Both the position numbers and the translations under genes were made by a program. The notes under the pieces were generated by a model. The model did no database searches. It saw only the letters and a list, made by a program, of their open reading frames with translations, and was not told where the DNA came from. From NCBI GenBank assembly GCA_028723455.1, contig JAQYEW010000028.1, positions 1-56,902 of the forward strand: 56,902 nucleotides of DNA, in the 5' to 3' direction. This stretch comes from Prevotellaceae bacterium. Its GTDB lineage: Bacteria > Bacteroidota > Bacteroidia > Bacteroidales > Bacteroidaceae. This document shows, piece after piece, positions 34,505 through 44,376 of this stretch (within the stretch, counting starts at the first letter, position 1; each line of letters opens with the position of its first letter).

Positions 34505-34774
34505 ATGAGTCGTTCACTTAAGAAAGGTCCATACATTGAGGTTAGCCTCGAGAAGAAGATCCTTACCATGAATGAGAGTGGTAAGAAGACTGTTGTCAAG
34601 ACATGGGCCCGCGCATCTATGATCAGCCCCGATTTCGTGGGTCATACCGTAGCTGTGCATAACGGTAACAAGTTTATTCCTGTTTACGTTACAGAGAACA
34701 TGGTTGGACACAAGCTCGGCGAGTTCGCTCCCACGCGCAAGTTCGGCGGTCATGCTGGTAACAAGAAGAAGTAA
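34505..34774 (+). CDS. rpsS: 30S ribosomal protein S19
   Basis: 89 residues, in the 30S head. Signatures [11 protein letters not shown] and [19 protein letters not shown]. It ends GNKKK. No Shine-Dalgarno is visible, only an AT-rich stretch before the ATG. Confidence 0.97.
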   Translation: MSRSLKKGPYIEVSLEKKILTMNESGKKTVVKTWARASMISPDFVGHTVAVHNGNKFIPVYVTENMVGHKLGEFAPTRKFGGHAGNKKK

Positions 34775-34810
34775 GCAGGACATTTACAGTAAAATTAGAG
34801 TAATAATATA

Positions 34811-35212
34811 ATGGGAAAAAGAAAAAGACTGGCTGCTGACGCTATTAAGGCAGCGAAAAAGACCCAGTATTTTGCAAAACTGAATGATGTTCCCTCTTCT
34901 CCCCGCAAGATGAGATATGTGGTTGATTTGATTCGCGGCATGGAGGTAAACAGAGCTATCGGAACACTGAAGTTTTCTTCAAAAGCTGCTTCAGTTGACG
35001 TACTGAAGGTTCTGCGCTCCGCTATCGCTAACTGGGAGCAGAAGAACGAGCGCAAAGCAGAAGATGGCGAGTTGTTCGTAACTCGCGTGTTCGTTGACGA
35101 GGGCGCTACCCTCAAGCGTATGAGACCCGCACCCCAGGGCCGTGGCTACAGAATCCGTAAGCGTTCTAACCACATCACCCTGTTTGTTGACACCAAAATG
35201 ACTAATGACTAA
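34811..35212 (+). CDS. rplV: 50S ribosomal protein L22
   Basis: 133 residues. The beta-hairpin that reaches into the tunnel is [17 protein letters not shown] terminus [17 protein letters not shown] is longer than in E. coli, which is usual in Bacteroidetes. Confidence 0.96.
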   Translation: MGKRKRLAADAIKAAKKTQYFAKLNDVPSSPRKMRYVVDLIRGMEVNRAIGTLKFSSKAASVDVLKVLRSAIANWEQKNERKAEDGELFVTRVFVDEGATLKRMRPAPQGRGYRIRKRSNHITLFVDTKMTND

Positions 35213-35219
35213 GTAAAGT

Positions 35220-35957
35220 ATGGGACAAAAAGTTAATCCTATAAGCAACCGTCTGGGTATCGTACGCGGTTGGGACTCGAATTGGTTCGGCGGCAAGGAT
35301 TTCGGAGACACTATCCTCGAGGACAGCAAGATCCGCAAGTACCTGAACGCTCGTCTGGGCGACGCCAGCCTCTCTCGTATTGTTATCGAGCGTACGCTGA
35401 AGCGTGTAACCATCACTGTTTGCACTGCAAGACCCGGTTTGATCATTGGCAAGGGTGGCGAGAATGTTGACAAGCTGAAGGAAGAGCTGAAGAAGCTTAC
35501 CGACAAGGACGTTCAGATCAACATCTTCGAGGTTCGTCGTCCTGAACTGGACGCTACCATCGTCGCTAACAGCATCGCTCGTCAGGTGGAGGGTAAGATC
35601 GCTTACCGTCGTGCCATCAAGATGGCTGTCGCTAACAGCATGCGTGCCGGCGCCGAGGGTATCAAGGTACAGATTTCCGGTCGTCTGAACGGCGCCGAGA
35701 TTGCGCGTAGCGAGATGTTCAAGGAGGGTCGTACTCCCCTGCATACCTTCCGCGCAGACATCGATTACTGCCACGCCGAGGCTCTGACCAAGGTTGGTAT
35801 CCTTGGCATTAAGGTATGGATTTGCCGCGGTGAGGTTTATGGCAAGAAGGATCTTGCTCCTAACTTCACTCAGGAGAAGCAGCCCGCTGCTCGCAACAAC
35901 TTCCGTGGTGAGGGTCGTGGTAACCGTCGTGGTGGCAAGCGCAACAACAACCGTTAA
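35220..35957 (+). CDS. rpsC: 30S ribosomal protein S3
   Basis: 245 residues with the KH motif ([14 protein letters not shown]) and the C-terminal domain [16 protein letters not shown]. The C-terminal tail from about 225 is rich in Arg, Gly and Asn ([20 protein letters not shown]), longer than in E. coli. It lies 7 bases after rplV. Confidence 0.97.
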   Translation: MGQKVNPISNRLGIVRGWDSNWFGGKDFGDTILEDSKIRKYLNARLGDASLSRIVIERTLKRVTITVCTARPGLIIGKGGENVDKLKEELKKLTDKDVQINIFEVRRPELDATIVANSIARQVEGKIAYRRAIKMAVANSMRAGAEGIKVQISGRLNGAEIARSEMFKEGRTPLHTFRADIDYCHAEALTKVGILGIKVWICRGEVYGKKDLAPNFTQEKQPAARNNFRGEGRGNRRGGKRNNNR

Positions 35958-35971
35958 AAACGTATTCAACA

Positions 35972-36397
35972 ATGTTACAACCTAAAAGAACAAAATACAG
36001 AAGACCGCAAAAGAACGCCAAGAAGGGCAATGCACAGCGCGGCAATCAGCTCGCTTTCGGTTCTTTCGGCATCAAGAGCCTTGATACCCACTGGATCACC
36101 GCTCGACAGATTGAGGCCGCCCGTATCGCCATGACGCGTTATATGCAGCGTGAGGGTCAGAGCTGGATTCGTATCTTCCCCGACAAGCCCATCACGAAGA
36201 AGCCCGCTGACGTACGTATGGGTAAGGGTAAGGGTGATCCCGTAGGCTACGTGTTCCCCATTACCCCCGGACGCATTATTTTCGAGATTGAAGGTGTTTC
36301 TTACGAGATCGCCAAAGAGGCATTGCGCCTGGCTGCTCAGAAACTGCCCGTTACAACTAAGTTTATAGTTAGAAGAGATTACGATAAAAACGCATAA
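35972..36397 (+). CDS. rplP: 50S ribosomal protein L16
   Basis: 141 residues, near the A and P tRNA sites. Begins [14 protein letters not shown] and contains [14 protein letters not shown] and [22 protein letters not shown], the region that carries the functional arginine. It ends 2 bases before rpmC. Confidence 0.97.
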   Translation: MLQPKRTKYRRPQKNAKKGNAQRGNQLAFGSFGIKSLDTHWITARQIEAARIAMTRYMQREGQSWIRIFPDKPITKKPADVRMGKGKGDPVGYVFPITPGRIIFEIEGVSYEIAKEALRLAAQKLPVTTKFIVRRDYDKNA

Positions 36398-36399
36398 TT

Positions 36400-36597
36400 A
36401 TGAAAGTTGCTGAAATTAAGGAGCTCTCAACCTCCGATCTCCAGGAGCTGATTCAGACTGAGCAGGCCAACTACTCTCAGCTGGTACTCAATCACGCTGT
36501 TTCTCCCCTCCAGGATAACTCTCAGATTAAGGCTGCACGTCGTAATATCGCTCGCCTGCAGACCATCCTGCGTCAGAGAGAACTTAATAAACAATAA
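36400..36597 (+). CDS. rpmC: 50S ribosomal protein L29
   Basis: 65 residues, two-helix protein at the tunnel exit. Begins [14 protein letters not shown], with the C-terminal [17 protein letters not shown]. It ends just before rpsQ. Confidence 0.95.
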   Translation: MKVAEIKELSTSDLQELIQTEQANYSQLVLNHAVSPLQDNSQIKAARRNIARLQTILRQRELNKQ

Positions 36598-36608
36598 TGG
36601 TCCACAAC

Positions 36609-36866
36609 ATGGAAGCTAGAAATTTAAGAAAGACAAGAACGGGTGTTGTAGTAAGCGACAAGATGGACAAGACCATTGTTGTAGCCGCTAAGTTCAAGGA
36701 AAAGCACCCCATTTATGGTAAGTTCGTCAGCAAGACGAAGAAGTACCATGCTCACGACGAGAAGAACGACTGCCACATCGGAGATACCGTAACCATCATG
36801 GAGACTCGTCCCTTGAGCAAGACTAAGAGATGGAGAGTAGTAGAAATCGTAGAAAGAGCTAAGTAA
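36609..36866 (+). CDS. rpsQ: 30S ribosomal protein S17
   Basis: 85 residues from ATG 36609 ([12 protein letters not shown]), the usual family start. An in-frame ATG at 36597 overlaps the rpmC stop by one base and would add MVHN; both are possible. OB-fold signatures [14 protein letters not shown] and [18 protein letters not shown]. Confidence 0.93.
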   Translation: MEARNLRKTRTGVVVSDKMDKTIVVAAKFKEKHPIYGKFVSKTKKYHAHDEKNDCHIGDTVTIMETRPLSKTKRWRVVEIVERAK

Positions 36867-36868
36867 AC

Positions 36869-37234
36869 ATGATACAAGCAGAATCAAGATTGGTAGTTGC
36901 GGACAACAGCGGTGCAAAGGAAGCCCTCTGCATCCGTGTCCTGGGCGGTACCCGCCGTCGCTACGCTACGGTTGGTGATGTGATTGTCGTTGCCATCAAG
37001 AGCGCGATCCCCACCAGTGATGTTAAGAAGGGTGCAGTAACTAAGGCCTTGATTGTACGTACCAAGAAGGAGGTTCGCCGTCCCGATGGTTCATACATTC
37101 GCTTCGACGACAACGCATGTGTGTTGCTGAACAACGCCGGCGAGCTTCGCGGTAGCCGTATTTTCGGTCCCGTTGCCCGTGAGTTGCGTGTAGCAAACAT
37201 GAAGGTCGTTTCATTGGCACCTGAAGTACTGTAA
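36869..37234 (+). CDS. rplN: 50S ribosomal protein L14
   Basis: 121 residues, a highly conserved subunit-interface protein. Signatures [20 protein letters not shown] and [13 protein letters not shown]. It starts two bases after rpsQ. Confidence 0.97.
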   Translation: MIQAESRLVVADNSGAKEALCIRVLGGTRRRYATVGDVIVVAIKSAIPTSDVKKGAVTKALIVRTKKEVRRPDGSYIRFDDNACVLLNNAGELRGSRIFGPVARELRVANMKVVSLAPEVL

Positions 37235-37255
37235 ATTATTTAAGACTTTGACTTA

Positions 37256-37576
37256 ATGAGCAAGTTACATATTAAGAAAGGCGATACGGTTTACGTAAAC
37301 GCTGGAGATAATAAGGGCCAGAAGGGTACCGTACTTAAGGTGCTCGTAGCCGAGAAGCGTGCTATCGTTGAGGGCGTTAACAAGGTTAAGAAGAGCCAAA
37401 AGCCCAGTGCCAAGTACCCTCAGGGTGGCATTATCGAGATAGAGGCTCCCATTCAGATCTCTAATCTGAATGTTGTTGACCCCAAGACCGGCAAGCCTAC
37501 ACGTATTGGTAGAAAACTTAACGCTGACGGCAAGAAGGTCCGTTATGCTAAAAAATCTGGAGAGGAGATCAAGTAA
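37256..37576 (+). CDS. rplX: 50S ribosomal protein L24
   Basis: 106 residues with the KOW motif [21 protein letters not shown] and the [16 protein letters not shown] segment. Its stop overlaps the rplE start by one base (TAATG). Confidence 0.96.
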   Translation: MSKLHIKKGDTVYVNAGDNKGQKGTVLKVLVAEKRAIVEGVNKVKKSQKPSAKYPQGGIIEIEAPIQISNLNVVDPKTGKPTRIGRKLNADGKKVRYAKKSGEEIK

Positions 37577-38133
37577 TGGCAAATACTGCAAGCCTTAAGA
37601 AAGAATATGCAGAGCGCATTGCGCCTGCTTTGATGAAGAAGTTCAACTACTCTTCACCCATGCAGATTCCTGTACTCAAGAAGATTGTCATCAATCAGGG
37701 TCTGGGTATGGCAACTGCCGATAAGAAGATTATCGACGTAGCTGTTAATGAAATCAGTGCTATCACTGGCCAGAAGGCCGTTGTTACTGTTTCTAAGAAG
37801 GACGTTGCTAACTTCAAGCTGCGTAAGAAGATGCCTATCGGTGTGATGGTTACTCTGCGTCGTGAGCGCATGTACGAGTTCCTTGAGAAGCTCGTTCGCG
37901 TTTCTCTGCCCCGTATCCGTGACTTCAAGGGTATTGAGAGCAAGTTTGATGGTCGTGGTAACTACACCCTGGGTATTCAGGAGCAGATTATCTTCCCTGA
38001 GATCAATATTGACTCTATCGACCGTATCTTGGGTATGAACATCACCTTCGTTACCAACGCTGCTACCGACGAGGAGGGCTATGCACTTCTCAAGGAGTTC
38101 GGTTTGCCCTTTAAGAACGCTAAAAACGACTAA
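37576..38133 (+). CDS. rplE: 50S ribosomal protein L5
   Basis: 185 residues, 5S rRNA-binding protein of the central protuberance. Signatures [33 protein letters not shown] and [17 protein letters not shown]. It is translationally coupled to rplX by a one-base overlap. Confidence 0.97.
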   Translation: MANTASLKKEYAERIAPALMKKFNYSSPMQIPVLKKIVINQGLGMATADKKIIDVAVNEISAITGQKAVVTVSKKDVANFKLRKKMPIGVMVTLRRERMYEFLEKLVRVSLPRIRDFKGIESKFDGRGNYTLGIQEQIIFPEINIDSIDRILGMNITFVTNAATDEEGYALLKEFGLPFKNAKND

Positions 38134-38140
38134 ATAAGAT

Positions 38141-38440
38141 ATGGCAAAAGAATCTATGAAGGCCCGCGAGGTCAAGAGAGCTAAAATGGTCGCTAAGTAC
38201 GCTGCTAAGCGTGCCGAGCTGAAGAAGATTGTGAATAGCGGAGATCCCGTAGAGGCATTCGAGGCTGCTCAGAAGCTTCAGGCTATTCCTCGCAACGCTA
38301 ACCCTATCCGTCTGCATAATCGCTGCAAGATTACAGGTCGTCCCAAGGGTTATATGCGTTTGTTCGGCATCAGCCGTATTCAGTTCCGCGAGATGGCCAG
38401 CAATGGCTTGATTCCCGGTGTTAAGAAGGCCAGCTGGTAA
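38141..38440 (+). CDS. rpsN: 30S ribosomal protein S14, zinc-free long form
   Basis: 99 residues, starting [16 protein letters not shown]. It contains only one cysteine (in [10 protein letters not shown]) and lacks the CxxC pairs of the short zinc-binding S14, so it is the C-minus long type. C-terminal [27 protein letters not shown] is conserved (spread over residues 73-99). Confidence 0.96.
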   Translation: MAKESMKAREVKRAKMVAKYAAKRAELKKIVNSGDPVEAFEAAQKLQAIPRNANPIRLHNRCKITGRPKGYMRLFGISRIQFREMASNGLIPGVKKASW

Positions 38441-38465
38441 ACAAGAGAATTATTTTTTTAATATT

Positions 38466-38482
38466 GTCGGGAACGTCCCGAT
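38466..38482 (+). promoter_or_regulatory. Short hairpin in the rpsN-rpsH gap
   Basis: GTCGGGA, loop ACG, TCCCGAT: six Watson-Crick pairs and one G-T, within a 61-base AT-rich gap. In E. coli, S8 represses the spc operon through a site near L5 mRNA. The role of this hairpin is unknown and it is not followed directly by a U tract. Confidence 0.3.
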
Positions 38483-38501
38483 TAATTAAAATTTTTACAA
38501 A

Positions 38502-38897
38502 ATGACTGATACAATTGCAGATTATTTGACTCGGTTGCGTAATGCAATCCAGGCCAAGCACAGAGTTGTGGAGTGCCCCGCGTCAAATTTGAAGAAGGAG
38601 ATCACCAAGATCCTCTTCGAGAAGGGCTACATCCTGAACTACAAGTTCGTTGAGGATGGTCCTCAAGGTACTATCAAGGTCGCACTGAAGTACGACCCCG
38701 TTACCAAGGTTAACGCCATCAAGAAGTTAATCCGCATCTCTAAGCCCGGTATGCGTAAGTACACCGGTTACAAGGAAATGCCTAGAGTTATCAACGGACT
38801 GGGTATTGCTATCTTATCCACTTCCAAAGGTGTAATGACAAACAAAGAAGCGGCCGACCTGAAAATTGGTGGTGAGGTTCTTTGCTACATATATTAA
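38502..38897 (+). CDS. rpsH: 30S ribosomal protein S8
   Basis: 131 residues, binds helix 21 of 16S rRNA. Starts MTDTIADYLTRLRNAIQAKH; the C-terminal GIAILSTSKGVMTNKEA segment holds the SxS-type RNA-contact motif of the family. Confidence 0.97.
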   Translation: MTDTIADYLTRLRNAIQAKHRVVECPASNLKKEITKILFEKGYILNYKFVEDGPQGTIKVALKYDPVTKVNAIKKLIRISKPGMRKYTGYKEMPRVINGLGIAILSTSKGVMTNKEAADLKIGGEVLCYIY

Positions 38898-38914
38898 AAT
38901 AGGAGGAAAGAAAT

Positions 38915-39481
38915 ATGTCAAGAATTGGTAAATTGCCTATTGCTATCCCCGCAGGCGTAACCGTTTCATTCAAGGATGACGTGGTTACCGTAAAGGGTAA
39001 AGAAGGTGAGCTGACTCAAGCAATTCATCCTTCTATCAAGGTGAATATCTCTGACGCAGAGATTACCTTTGACATCGACGAGGCTTACGACTGCGATACG
39101 AAGCAGAAGCAGGCTTATCATGGTCTCTATCGCTCTTTGATCAACAACATGGTTGTTGGTGTTTCACAGGGCTACGAGAAGCGCATGGTACTCGTAGGTG
39201 TTGGTTACCGTGTTTCTAACCAGGGCAACCTCGTTGAGTTCTCTCTGGGTTATACGCACAACATCTTTATCCAGCTTCCTGCTGAGATTAAGGTCGAGAC
39301 GAAGTCTGAGCGTAACCAGAACCCTCTGATTATTCTCAAGAGCGCCGACAAGCAGCTCCTGGGTCAGGTATGTGCTAAAATTCGTTCTTTCCGCAAGCCT
39401 GAGCCTTATAAGGGTAAGGGTATCCTGTTCGTTGGCGAGCAGATTCGCAGAAAGTCAGGTAAGTCAGCTGGTGCTAAGTAA
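38915..39481 (+). CDS. rplF: 50S ribosomal protein L6
   Basis: 188 residues, near the factor-binding site. Begins MSRIGKLPIAIPAGV; the C-terminal IRSFRKPEPYKGKGI is a family signature. A perfect AGGAGG (38901-38906) lies 8 bases before the ATG, which is unusual in a phylum that rarely uses Shine-Dalgarno. Confidence 0.97.
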   Translation: MSRIGKLPIAIPAGVTVSFKDDVVTVKGKEGELTQAIHPSIKVNISDAEITFDIDEAYDCDTKQKQAYHGLYRSLINNMVVGVSQGYEKRMVLVGVGYRVSNQGNLVEFSLGYTHNIFIQLPAEIKVETKSERNQNPLIILKSADKQLLGQVCAKIRSFRKPEPYKGKGILFVGEQIRRKSGKSAGAK

Positions 39482-39506
39482 CTTTAAACTTTAAAACAGT
39501 AAGATC

Positions 39507-39848
39507 ATGACATCTAAAATAGAAAGACGAATTAAGATTAAGTATAGAGTTCGCAAGAGTATCAATGGTACTGCCGAGCGTCCTCGTATGAGCGTGTTCC
39601 GCAGCAACAAGCAGATCTATGTTCAGATTATCAACGACCTCACGGGTACGACGCTCGTTTCTGCCTCTTCTCTCGGCATGGAGACTTGCCCCAAGAAGGA
39701 GCAGGCACAGAAGGTAGGCGAACTCGTAGCCAAGAAGGCACTTGAGGCTGGCATTACCGCTGTTGTTTTCGACCGCAATGGTTATCTCTACCATGGTCGT
39801 GTGAAAGAAGTTGCTGACGCTGCCCGTAACGGTGGCCTTAAATTCTAA
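39507..39848 (+). CDS. rplR: 50S ribosomal protein L18
   Basis: 113 residues, binds 5S rRNA. Signatures [21 protein letters not shown] and [25 protein letters not shown] (residue range about 90-113). It lies 6 bases before rpsE. Confidence 0.97.
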   Translation: MTSKIERRIKIKYRVRKSINGTAERPRMSVFRSNKQIYVQIINDLTGTTLVSASSLGMETCPKKEQAQKVGELVAKKALEAGITAVVFDRNGYLYHGRVKEVADAARNGGLKF

Positions 39849-39854
39849 TTAATT

Positions 39855-40367
39855 ATGGCAATTAATAAAGTTAAGATAAATAGCGATATCGAATTGAAGG
39901 ACCGTCTGGTTGCTATCAATCGTGTTACTAAGGTTACCAAGGGTGGCCGTACTTTCACCTTCAGCGCGATTGTTGTTGTCGGTAACGAGAACGGTGTAAT
40001 CGGCTGGGGCCTGGGTAAGGCCGGTGAGGTTACCGCCGCTATCGCCAAGGGCGTTGAAGCTGCTAAGAAGAACCTCGTTCAGGTGCCCGTTCACAAGGGT
40101 ACCGTTCCCCACGAGACAACTGCCAAGTTCGGTGGTGCAGAGGTTCTGATCATGCCTGCTTCTACGGGTACTGGTGTTGTAGCCGGCGGTGCTATGCGTG
40201 CCGTATTGGAGAGTGTTGGTATTTCTGACGTCCTCGCTAAGTCAAAGGGTTCTTCTAACCCCCACAACTTGGTTAAGGCTACCATTGCGGCGCTTGCCGA
40301 GCTTCGCGATGCTAAGACCGTAAGCGAGCAGCGTGGCATCAGTTTGGAAAAAGTATTTAGAGGATAA
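39855..40367 (+). CDS. rpsE: 30S ribosomal protein S5
   Basis: 170 residues, in the mRNA entry region. Signatures [38 protein letters not shown], and [13 protein letters not shown]. It ends 15 bases before rpmD. Confidence 0.97.
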   Translation: MAINKVKINSDIELKDRLVAINRVTKVTKGGRTFTFSAIVVVGNENGVIGWGLGKAGEVTAAIAKGVEAAKKNLVQVPVHKGTVPHETTAKFGGAEVLIMPASTGTGVVAGGAMRAVLESVGISDVLAKSKGSSNPHNLVKATIAALAELRDAKTVSEQRGISLEKVFRG

Positions 40368-40382
40368 AAGGAGGTATAAAAC

Positions 40383-40559
40383 ATGGCAACTATCAAAGTA
40401 AAGCAGACAAGAAGTCGCATTCATGCTCCTCGCACTCAGAAGGCTACTCTGGACACTTTGGGTCTTAAGAAGTTGAACCAGGTTGTTGAGATTGAGGACA
40501 ACGCCTCAAACCGTGGCCTGATCAACACCGTTCACCACCTGGTGCAGGTGATTGACTAA
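40383..40559 (+). CDS. rpmD: 50S ribosomal protein L30
   Basis: 58 residues, read directly from the DNA: begins [16 protein letters not shown], then [15 protein letters not shown], and ends HHLVQVID before TAA at 40557-40559. An AGGAGG (40370-40375) precedes the ATG. Lies in the usual place between S5 and L15. Confidence 0.95.
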   Translation: MATIKVKQTRSRIHAPRTQKATLDTLGLKKLNQVVEIEDNASNRGLINTVHHLVQVID

Positions 40560-40588
40560 TCATTAATTCAATTAGATTCGCAAAGATT

Positions 40589-41032
40589 ATGAAATTAAAT
40601 AATTTGAAGCCTGCAACTGGTTCTACTCACTCACGTCGTCGTATTGGTCGTGGTCCCGGCTCTGGTCTGGGAGGCACTTCAACGCGCGGCCACAAGGGTG
40701 CCAAGGCTCGTTCGGGTTACAAGCAGAAGATTGGCTTCGAAGGTGGTCAGATGCCCCTTCAGCGTCGTCTTCCTAAGTTCGGTTTCAAGAATATCAATCG
40801 TGTCGAGTACCAGGCTGTGAACCTCTCCAGCATTCAGAAGCTCGCAGACAATGGTGTTACCACTATCGGCCTGTCCGAGTTGGTTGCTGCCGGTTTGGCA
40901 AGCAAGGGTCAGTTGGTTAAGGTTCTTGCCAACGGCACTCTCAGCACCAAGGTTGATGTAACTGCAAATGCATTCTCTGCTTCCGCCAAGGAGGCTATCG
41001 AAAAGGTAGGTGGAACTGCTACTAATCTGTAA
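40589..41032 (+). CDS. rplO: 50S ribosomal protein L15
   Basis: 147 residues, begins MKLNNLKPATGSTHSRRRIGRG. The GRGPGSGLGGTSTRGHKG and FEGGQMPLQRRLPKFGF segments are family signatures. It ends 6 bases before secY. Confidence 0.97.
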   Translation: MKLNNLKPATGSTHSRRRIGRGPGSGLGGTSTRGHKGAKARSGYKQKIGFEGGQMPLQRRLPKFGFKNINRVEYQAVNLSSIQKLADNGVTTIGLSELVAAGLASKGQLVKVLANGTLSTKVDVTANAFSASAKEAIEKVGGTATNL

Positions 41033-41038
41033 TAGCTG

Positions 41039-42382
41039 ATGAAGAAGTTTGTAAAAACCATTAAGAACATATGGGCGATTGAGGATCTGAGAACCAGAAT
41101 CCTCATCACCCTTGCTTTTGCCGCGATTTATCGTTTCGGCTCTTTTATTGTACTTCCCGGTATCAATCCTGAGCACTTGACGGCTTTGCGCGAGCAAACC
41201 AGTGGTGGTCTGATGTCCCTGCTGAATATGTTCTCTGGAGGCGCATTCTCCAACGCTTCTATATTTGCGTTGGGTATCATGCCTTACATTTCTGCTTCTA
41301 TCGTTATTCAGTTGTTGGCTGTTGCTGTCCCCTATTTCCAGAAAATGCAGCGCGAGGGCGAGAGTGGTCATCGTAAGATTAACCAGTACACTCGCTACCT
41401 CACCATCTTGGTTCTCCTTATCCAGGGTCCTTTCTACTTGATGAACCTGAAGGCTCAGGCCTCCGGTGCTATTCTTGTTAATGAGACGACATTCTTCATT
41501 ACCTCCAGCATTATCCTGGCTGCCGGTAGCATGTTTGTTCTCTGGTTGGGAGAGCGTATTACCGACCGTGGTATCGGTAACGGTGTATCTTTGATTATTA
41601 TGTTGGGTATCATCGCCCGTCTTCCCCAAGCCTTTGGACAGGAGATGCTCAGCCGTTTTTCCGCGCTCAGCGGTGGCGGTCTGGTGATGTTCCTCATTGA
41701 GATCGTTGTCTTGTTTGCTGTTGTCCTGGCTGCTATTCTTCTGACGCAGGGCACGCGTAAGGTGCCTGTGCAGTATGCGCAGCGCATGGTACGCGGTCAG
41801 CAGGTGGGTGGTGCACGTCAGTACATTCCCCTCAAGCTTTTCGCTGCAAACGTAATGCCCATCATCTTTGCCCAGGCTGTGATGTTCATTCCCGCCAATT
41901 TGGCTGGTATGTTCAGCGAGGACGGTGCATCAACGGGCTTTGCGATGCTTCTCAGTGATTATACCAGCTTTGCCTATAATGCTATTTTTGCTGTTTTGAT
42001 TATTCTCTTTACCTATCTCTATACGGCGATTACAATGAATCCCGTTCAGATGGCGGAGGATATCAAGCGCAACAATGGCTTTATTCCCGGCGTACGTCCG
42101 GGCAAGGATACATCTGACTATCTGGATGACATTATGTCTCACCTCACGCTTCCCGGGTCTGTGTTCCTCGCGATGATTGCGTGCATGCCTGCTTTCGCCG
42201 GCCTGCTCAATGTCCAGCAGGAGTTTGCACACTTCTTCGGTGGTACTTCTCTTCTGATTCTTGTAGGTGTTGTCCTTGACACCCTGCAGCAGATCGAGAG
42301 CCATTTGTTGATGAGACACTATGACGGTCTGTTGGAAACGGGAAGAATCCACGGACGTAACGGGTCTGTTTCTGCCTATTAA
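41039..42382 (+). CDS. secY: Protein translocase subunit SecY
   Basis: 447 residues, ten transmembrane helices, the channel of the Sec translocon. Signatures IYRFGSFIVLPGI near the N terminus, MFSGGAFSNASIFALGIMPYISASIV, and the C-terminal PGVRPGKDTSDYLD loop that contacts SecA and the ribosome. Placed in the spc block as in other bacteria, 6 bases after rplO and 7 before map. Confidence 0.98.
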   Translation: MKKFVKTIKNIWAIEDLRTRILITLAFAAIYRFGSFIVLPGINPEHLTALREQTSGGLMSLLNMFSGGAFSNASIFALGIMPYISASIVIQLLAVAVPYFQKMQREGESGHRKINQYTRYLTILVLLIQGPFYLMNLKAQASGAILVNETTFFITSSIILAAGSMFVLWLGERITDRGIGNGVSLIIMLGIIARLPQAFGQEMLSRFSALSGGGLVMFLIEIVVLFAVVLAAILLTQGTRKVPVQYAQRMVRGQQVGGARQYIPLKLFAANVMPIIFAQAVMFIPANLAGMFSEDGASTGFAMLLSDYTSFAYNAIFAVLIILFTYLYTAITMNPVQMAEDIKRNNGFIPGVRPGKDTSDYLDDIMSHLTLPGSVFLAMIACMPAFAGLLNVQQEFAHFFGGTSLLILVGVVLDTLQQIESHLLMRHYDGLLETGRIHGRNGSVSAY

Positions 42383-42389
42383 GCACTGT

Positions 42390-43181
42390 ATGCAGATATT
42401 TCTGAAGACAGAAGAAGAGATAGAACTGATGAGGGCGGCAAACCTCTTGGTAGGTGAGACGCTTGCGGAGATTGGCAAGGCTGTCAAGCCTGGGGTAACC
42501 ACTCTTGAGCTTGACAAGATTGCCGAGGAATACATTCGAGACCACGGAGCGGTACCCACTTTCAAGGGTTTTCCGAATCCTTATGGCGGCCCATTCCCTG
42601 CCTCGATATGTACCTCTGTTAATGACGAGGTTGTGCATGGCCTGCCCAGTGCCCGTCCTTTAGAGGAAGGCGACATTGTCTCTGTCGATTGCGGAACGCT
42701 TTTGAATGGCTTTTGCGGTGATTCTTGTTACACGTTTTCGGTGGGCGAGGTCAGTGAGGAAGTCAAGCAACTGCTGAAAGTAACCAAGGAGGCTTTGTAC
42801 AAGGGGATAGAGGCTGCTCAGTTGGGTCGCAGAATAGGAGACATCGGCTTTGCCATACAATCCTATTGCGAGAGTTTCGGCTACGGTGTCGTTCGCGAGT
42901 TTGTTGGCCATGGTATTGGCCGCGACATGCACGAAGACCCTCCGGTTCCCAATTATGGCCGTCGCGGTGAGGGCAAACAGATCAGGAACGGTCTGTGTAT
43001 CGCCATAGAGCCGATGATAACCTTGGGTAGTCCTGCTATTGGCATGGCATCCGACCGATGGACGATAAAGACGCAGGACCACAAACCTGCCGCACATTTC
43101 GAACATACGATCGCCATTCATCAGGGTAAGGTAGATATCTTGTCTTCTTTTGAAGGAATTGAAACATTAATCAAAGTATAA
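42390..43181 (+). CDS. map: Methionine aminopeptidase, type I
   Basis: Removes the N-terminal methionine. Start at ATG 42390 (263 residues, [18 protein letters not shown]), because the upstream part of the frame lies in secY. Metal ligands are visible in [18 protein letters not shown] (two aspartates), [13 protein letters not shown] (His), IAIEPMI (Glu) and HFEHTIAI (Glu). It sits between secY and infA, a common bacterial arrangement. Confidence 0.95.
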   Translation: MQIFLKTEEEIELMRAANLLVGETLAEIGKAVKPGVTTLELDKIAEEYIRDHGAVPTFKGFPNPYGGPFPASICTSVNDEVVHGLPSARPLEEGDIVSVDCGTLLNGFCGDSCYTFSVGEVSEEVKQLLKVTKEALYKGIEAAQLGRRIGDIGFAIQSYCESFGYGVVREFVGHGIGRDMHEDPPVPNYGRRGEGKQIRNGLCIAIEPMITLGSPAIGMASDRWTIKTQDHKPAAHFEHTIAIHQGKVDILSSFEGIETLIKV

Positions 43182-43183
43182 AT

Positions 43184-43402
43184 ATGGCAAAGCAGTCTGC
43201 AATCGAACAAGATGGCACGATAGTCGAGAGTCTCTCGAACGCAATGTTCCGCGTTGAGCTTGAGAACGGACATGAGATTATCGCTCACATCTCTGGTAAA
43301 ATGCGAATGCATTACATCAAAATTTTGCCTGGCGATAAGGTGAGGGTGGAGATGAGCCCTTATGATTTGTCGAAAGGCCGCATAGTATTCAGATACAAAT
43401 AA
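43184..43402 (+). CDS. infA: Translation initiation factor IF-1
   Basis: 72 residues, OB-fold. Signatures [39 protein letters not shown] and GRIVFRYK. It starts 2 bases after the map stop and ends 10 bases before rpmJ. Confidence 0.97.
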   Translation: MAKQSAIEQDGTIVESLSNAMFRVELENGHEIIAHISGKMRMHYIKILPGDKVRVEMSPYDLSKGRIVFRYK

Positions 43403-43412
43403 ATAATAGCAT

Positions 43413-43529
43413 ATGAAAACAAGAGCTTCTTTGAAGAAACGTACTCCCGATTGCAAGATCGTCCGTCGTAAGGGACGTCTGTATGTAATTAATAAAAAGA
43501 ACCCCAAGTTCAAGACCCGTCAGGGTTAA
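43413..43529 (+). CDS. rpmJ: 50S ribosomal protein L36, zinc-free form
   Basis: 38 residues, too short for an ordinary ORF cut-off: begins [20 protein letters not shown], ends KTRQG. The zinc ligands of L36 are mostly lost: of the usual C11, C14, C27 and H33, only the second Cys (C14) remains. This is the C-minus type, common in Bacteroidetes. Confidence 0.95.
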   Translation: MKTRASLKKRTPDCKIVRRKGRLYVINKKNPKFKTRQG

Positions 43530-43558
43530 ACAACTCATTGCAACGAAAAAATTAAAAT

Positions 43559-43939
43559 ATGGCAATAAGAATTGTTGGTGTTGATTTGCCTCAGAATAAG
43601 AGAGGTGAAATCGCTTTGACCTACATCTACGGATTGGGTCGCAGTAGCTCAGCCAAGATTTTGGACAAGGCTGGCGTTGATCGTGATAAGAAAGTTGCAG
43701 ACTGGACAGACGACGAGGCAGCTAAGATTCGTGAGATTATCGGCTTAGAGTACAAGGTAGAGGGTGATCTTCGTTCAGAGATTGCCATGAACATCAAGCG
43801 TCTGATGGATATCGGTTGCTACCGTGGTGTCCGCCACCGTAACGGTCTGCCCGTTCGCGGTCAGAGCACGAAGAACAACGCTCGTACACGCAAGGGTAAG
43901 AAGAAGACCGTTGCTAACAAGAAAAAAGCTACTAAATAA
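43559..43939 (+). CDS. rpsM: 30S ribosomal protein S13
   Basis: 126 residues, in the 30S head at the B1 bridges. Begins [22 protein letters not shown]; the [31 protein letters not shown] segment (about 87-118) is typical. First gene of the alpha block. Confidence 0.97.
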   Translation: MAIRIVGVDLPQNKRGEIALTYIYGLGRSSSAKILDKAGVDRDKKVADWTDDEAAKIREIIGLEYKVEGDLRSEIAMNIKRLMDIGCYRGVRHRNGLPVRGQSTKNNARTRKGKKKTVANKKKATK

Positions 43940-43947
43940 TAATTGAT

Positions 43948-44337
43948 ATGGCAAAGAAAGCAGTTGCAGCTAAGAAGAGAGTGGTGAAGGTTGACGCTAT
44001 GGGTCAGCTTCATGTTCACAGCTCATTCAATAACATCATTGTGTCTTTGGCTAACAGCGAGGGTCAGGTGATCTCTTGGTCTTCCGCAGGTAAGATGGGC
44101 TTCCGTGGTTCTAAGAAGAACACTCCCTACGCAGCCCAGATGGCCGCTCAGGATTGTGCCAAGGTAGCATACGACCTGGGTCTTAGAAAGGTTAAGGCTT
44201 ATGTTAAGGGTCCCGGTAATGGCCGTGAGTCAGCTATCCGCACCGTTCATGGTGCAGGTATCGAGGTGGTTGAGATCATCGACGTTACTCCTCTGCCCCA
44301 CAACGGCTGTCGTCCTCCTAAGAGAAGAAGATGCTAA
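43948..44337 (+). CDS. rpsK: 30S ribosomal protein S11
   Basis: 129 residues. Signatures [37 protein letters not shown] and [18 protein letters not shown] (residues 112-129). Confidence 0.97.
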   Translation: MAKKAVAAKKRVVKVDAMGQLHVHSSFNNIIVSLANSEGQVISWSSAGKMGFRGSKKNTPYAAQMAAQDCAKVAYDLGLRKVKAYVKGPGNGRESAIRTVHGAGIEVVEIIDVTPLPHNGCRPPKRRRC

Positions 44338-44376
44338 TTACAGTTTCAGACACGAATAAAGATTAAAGAATAGAAA

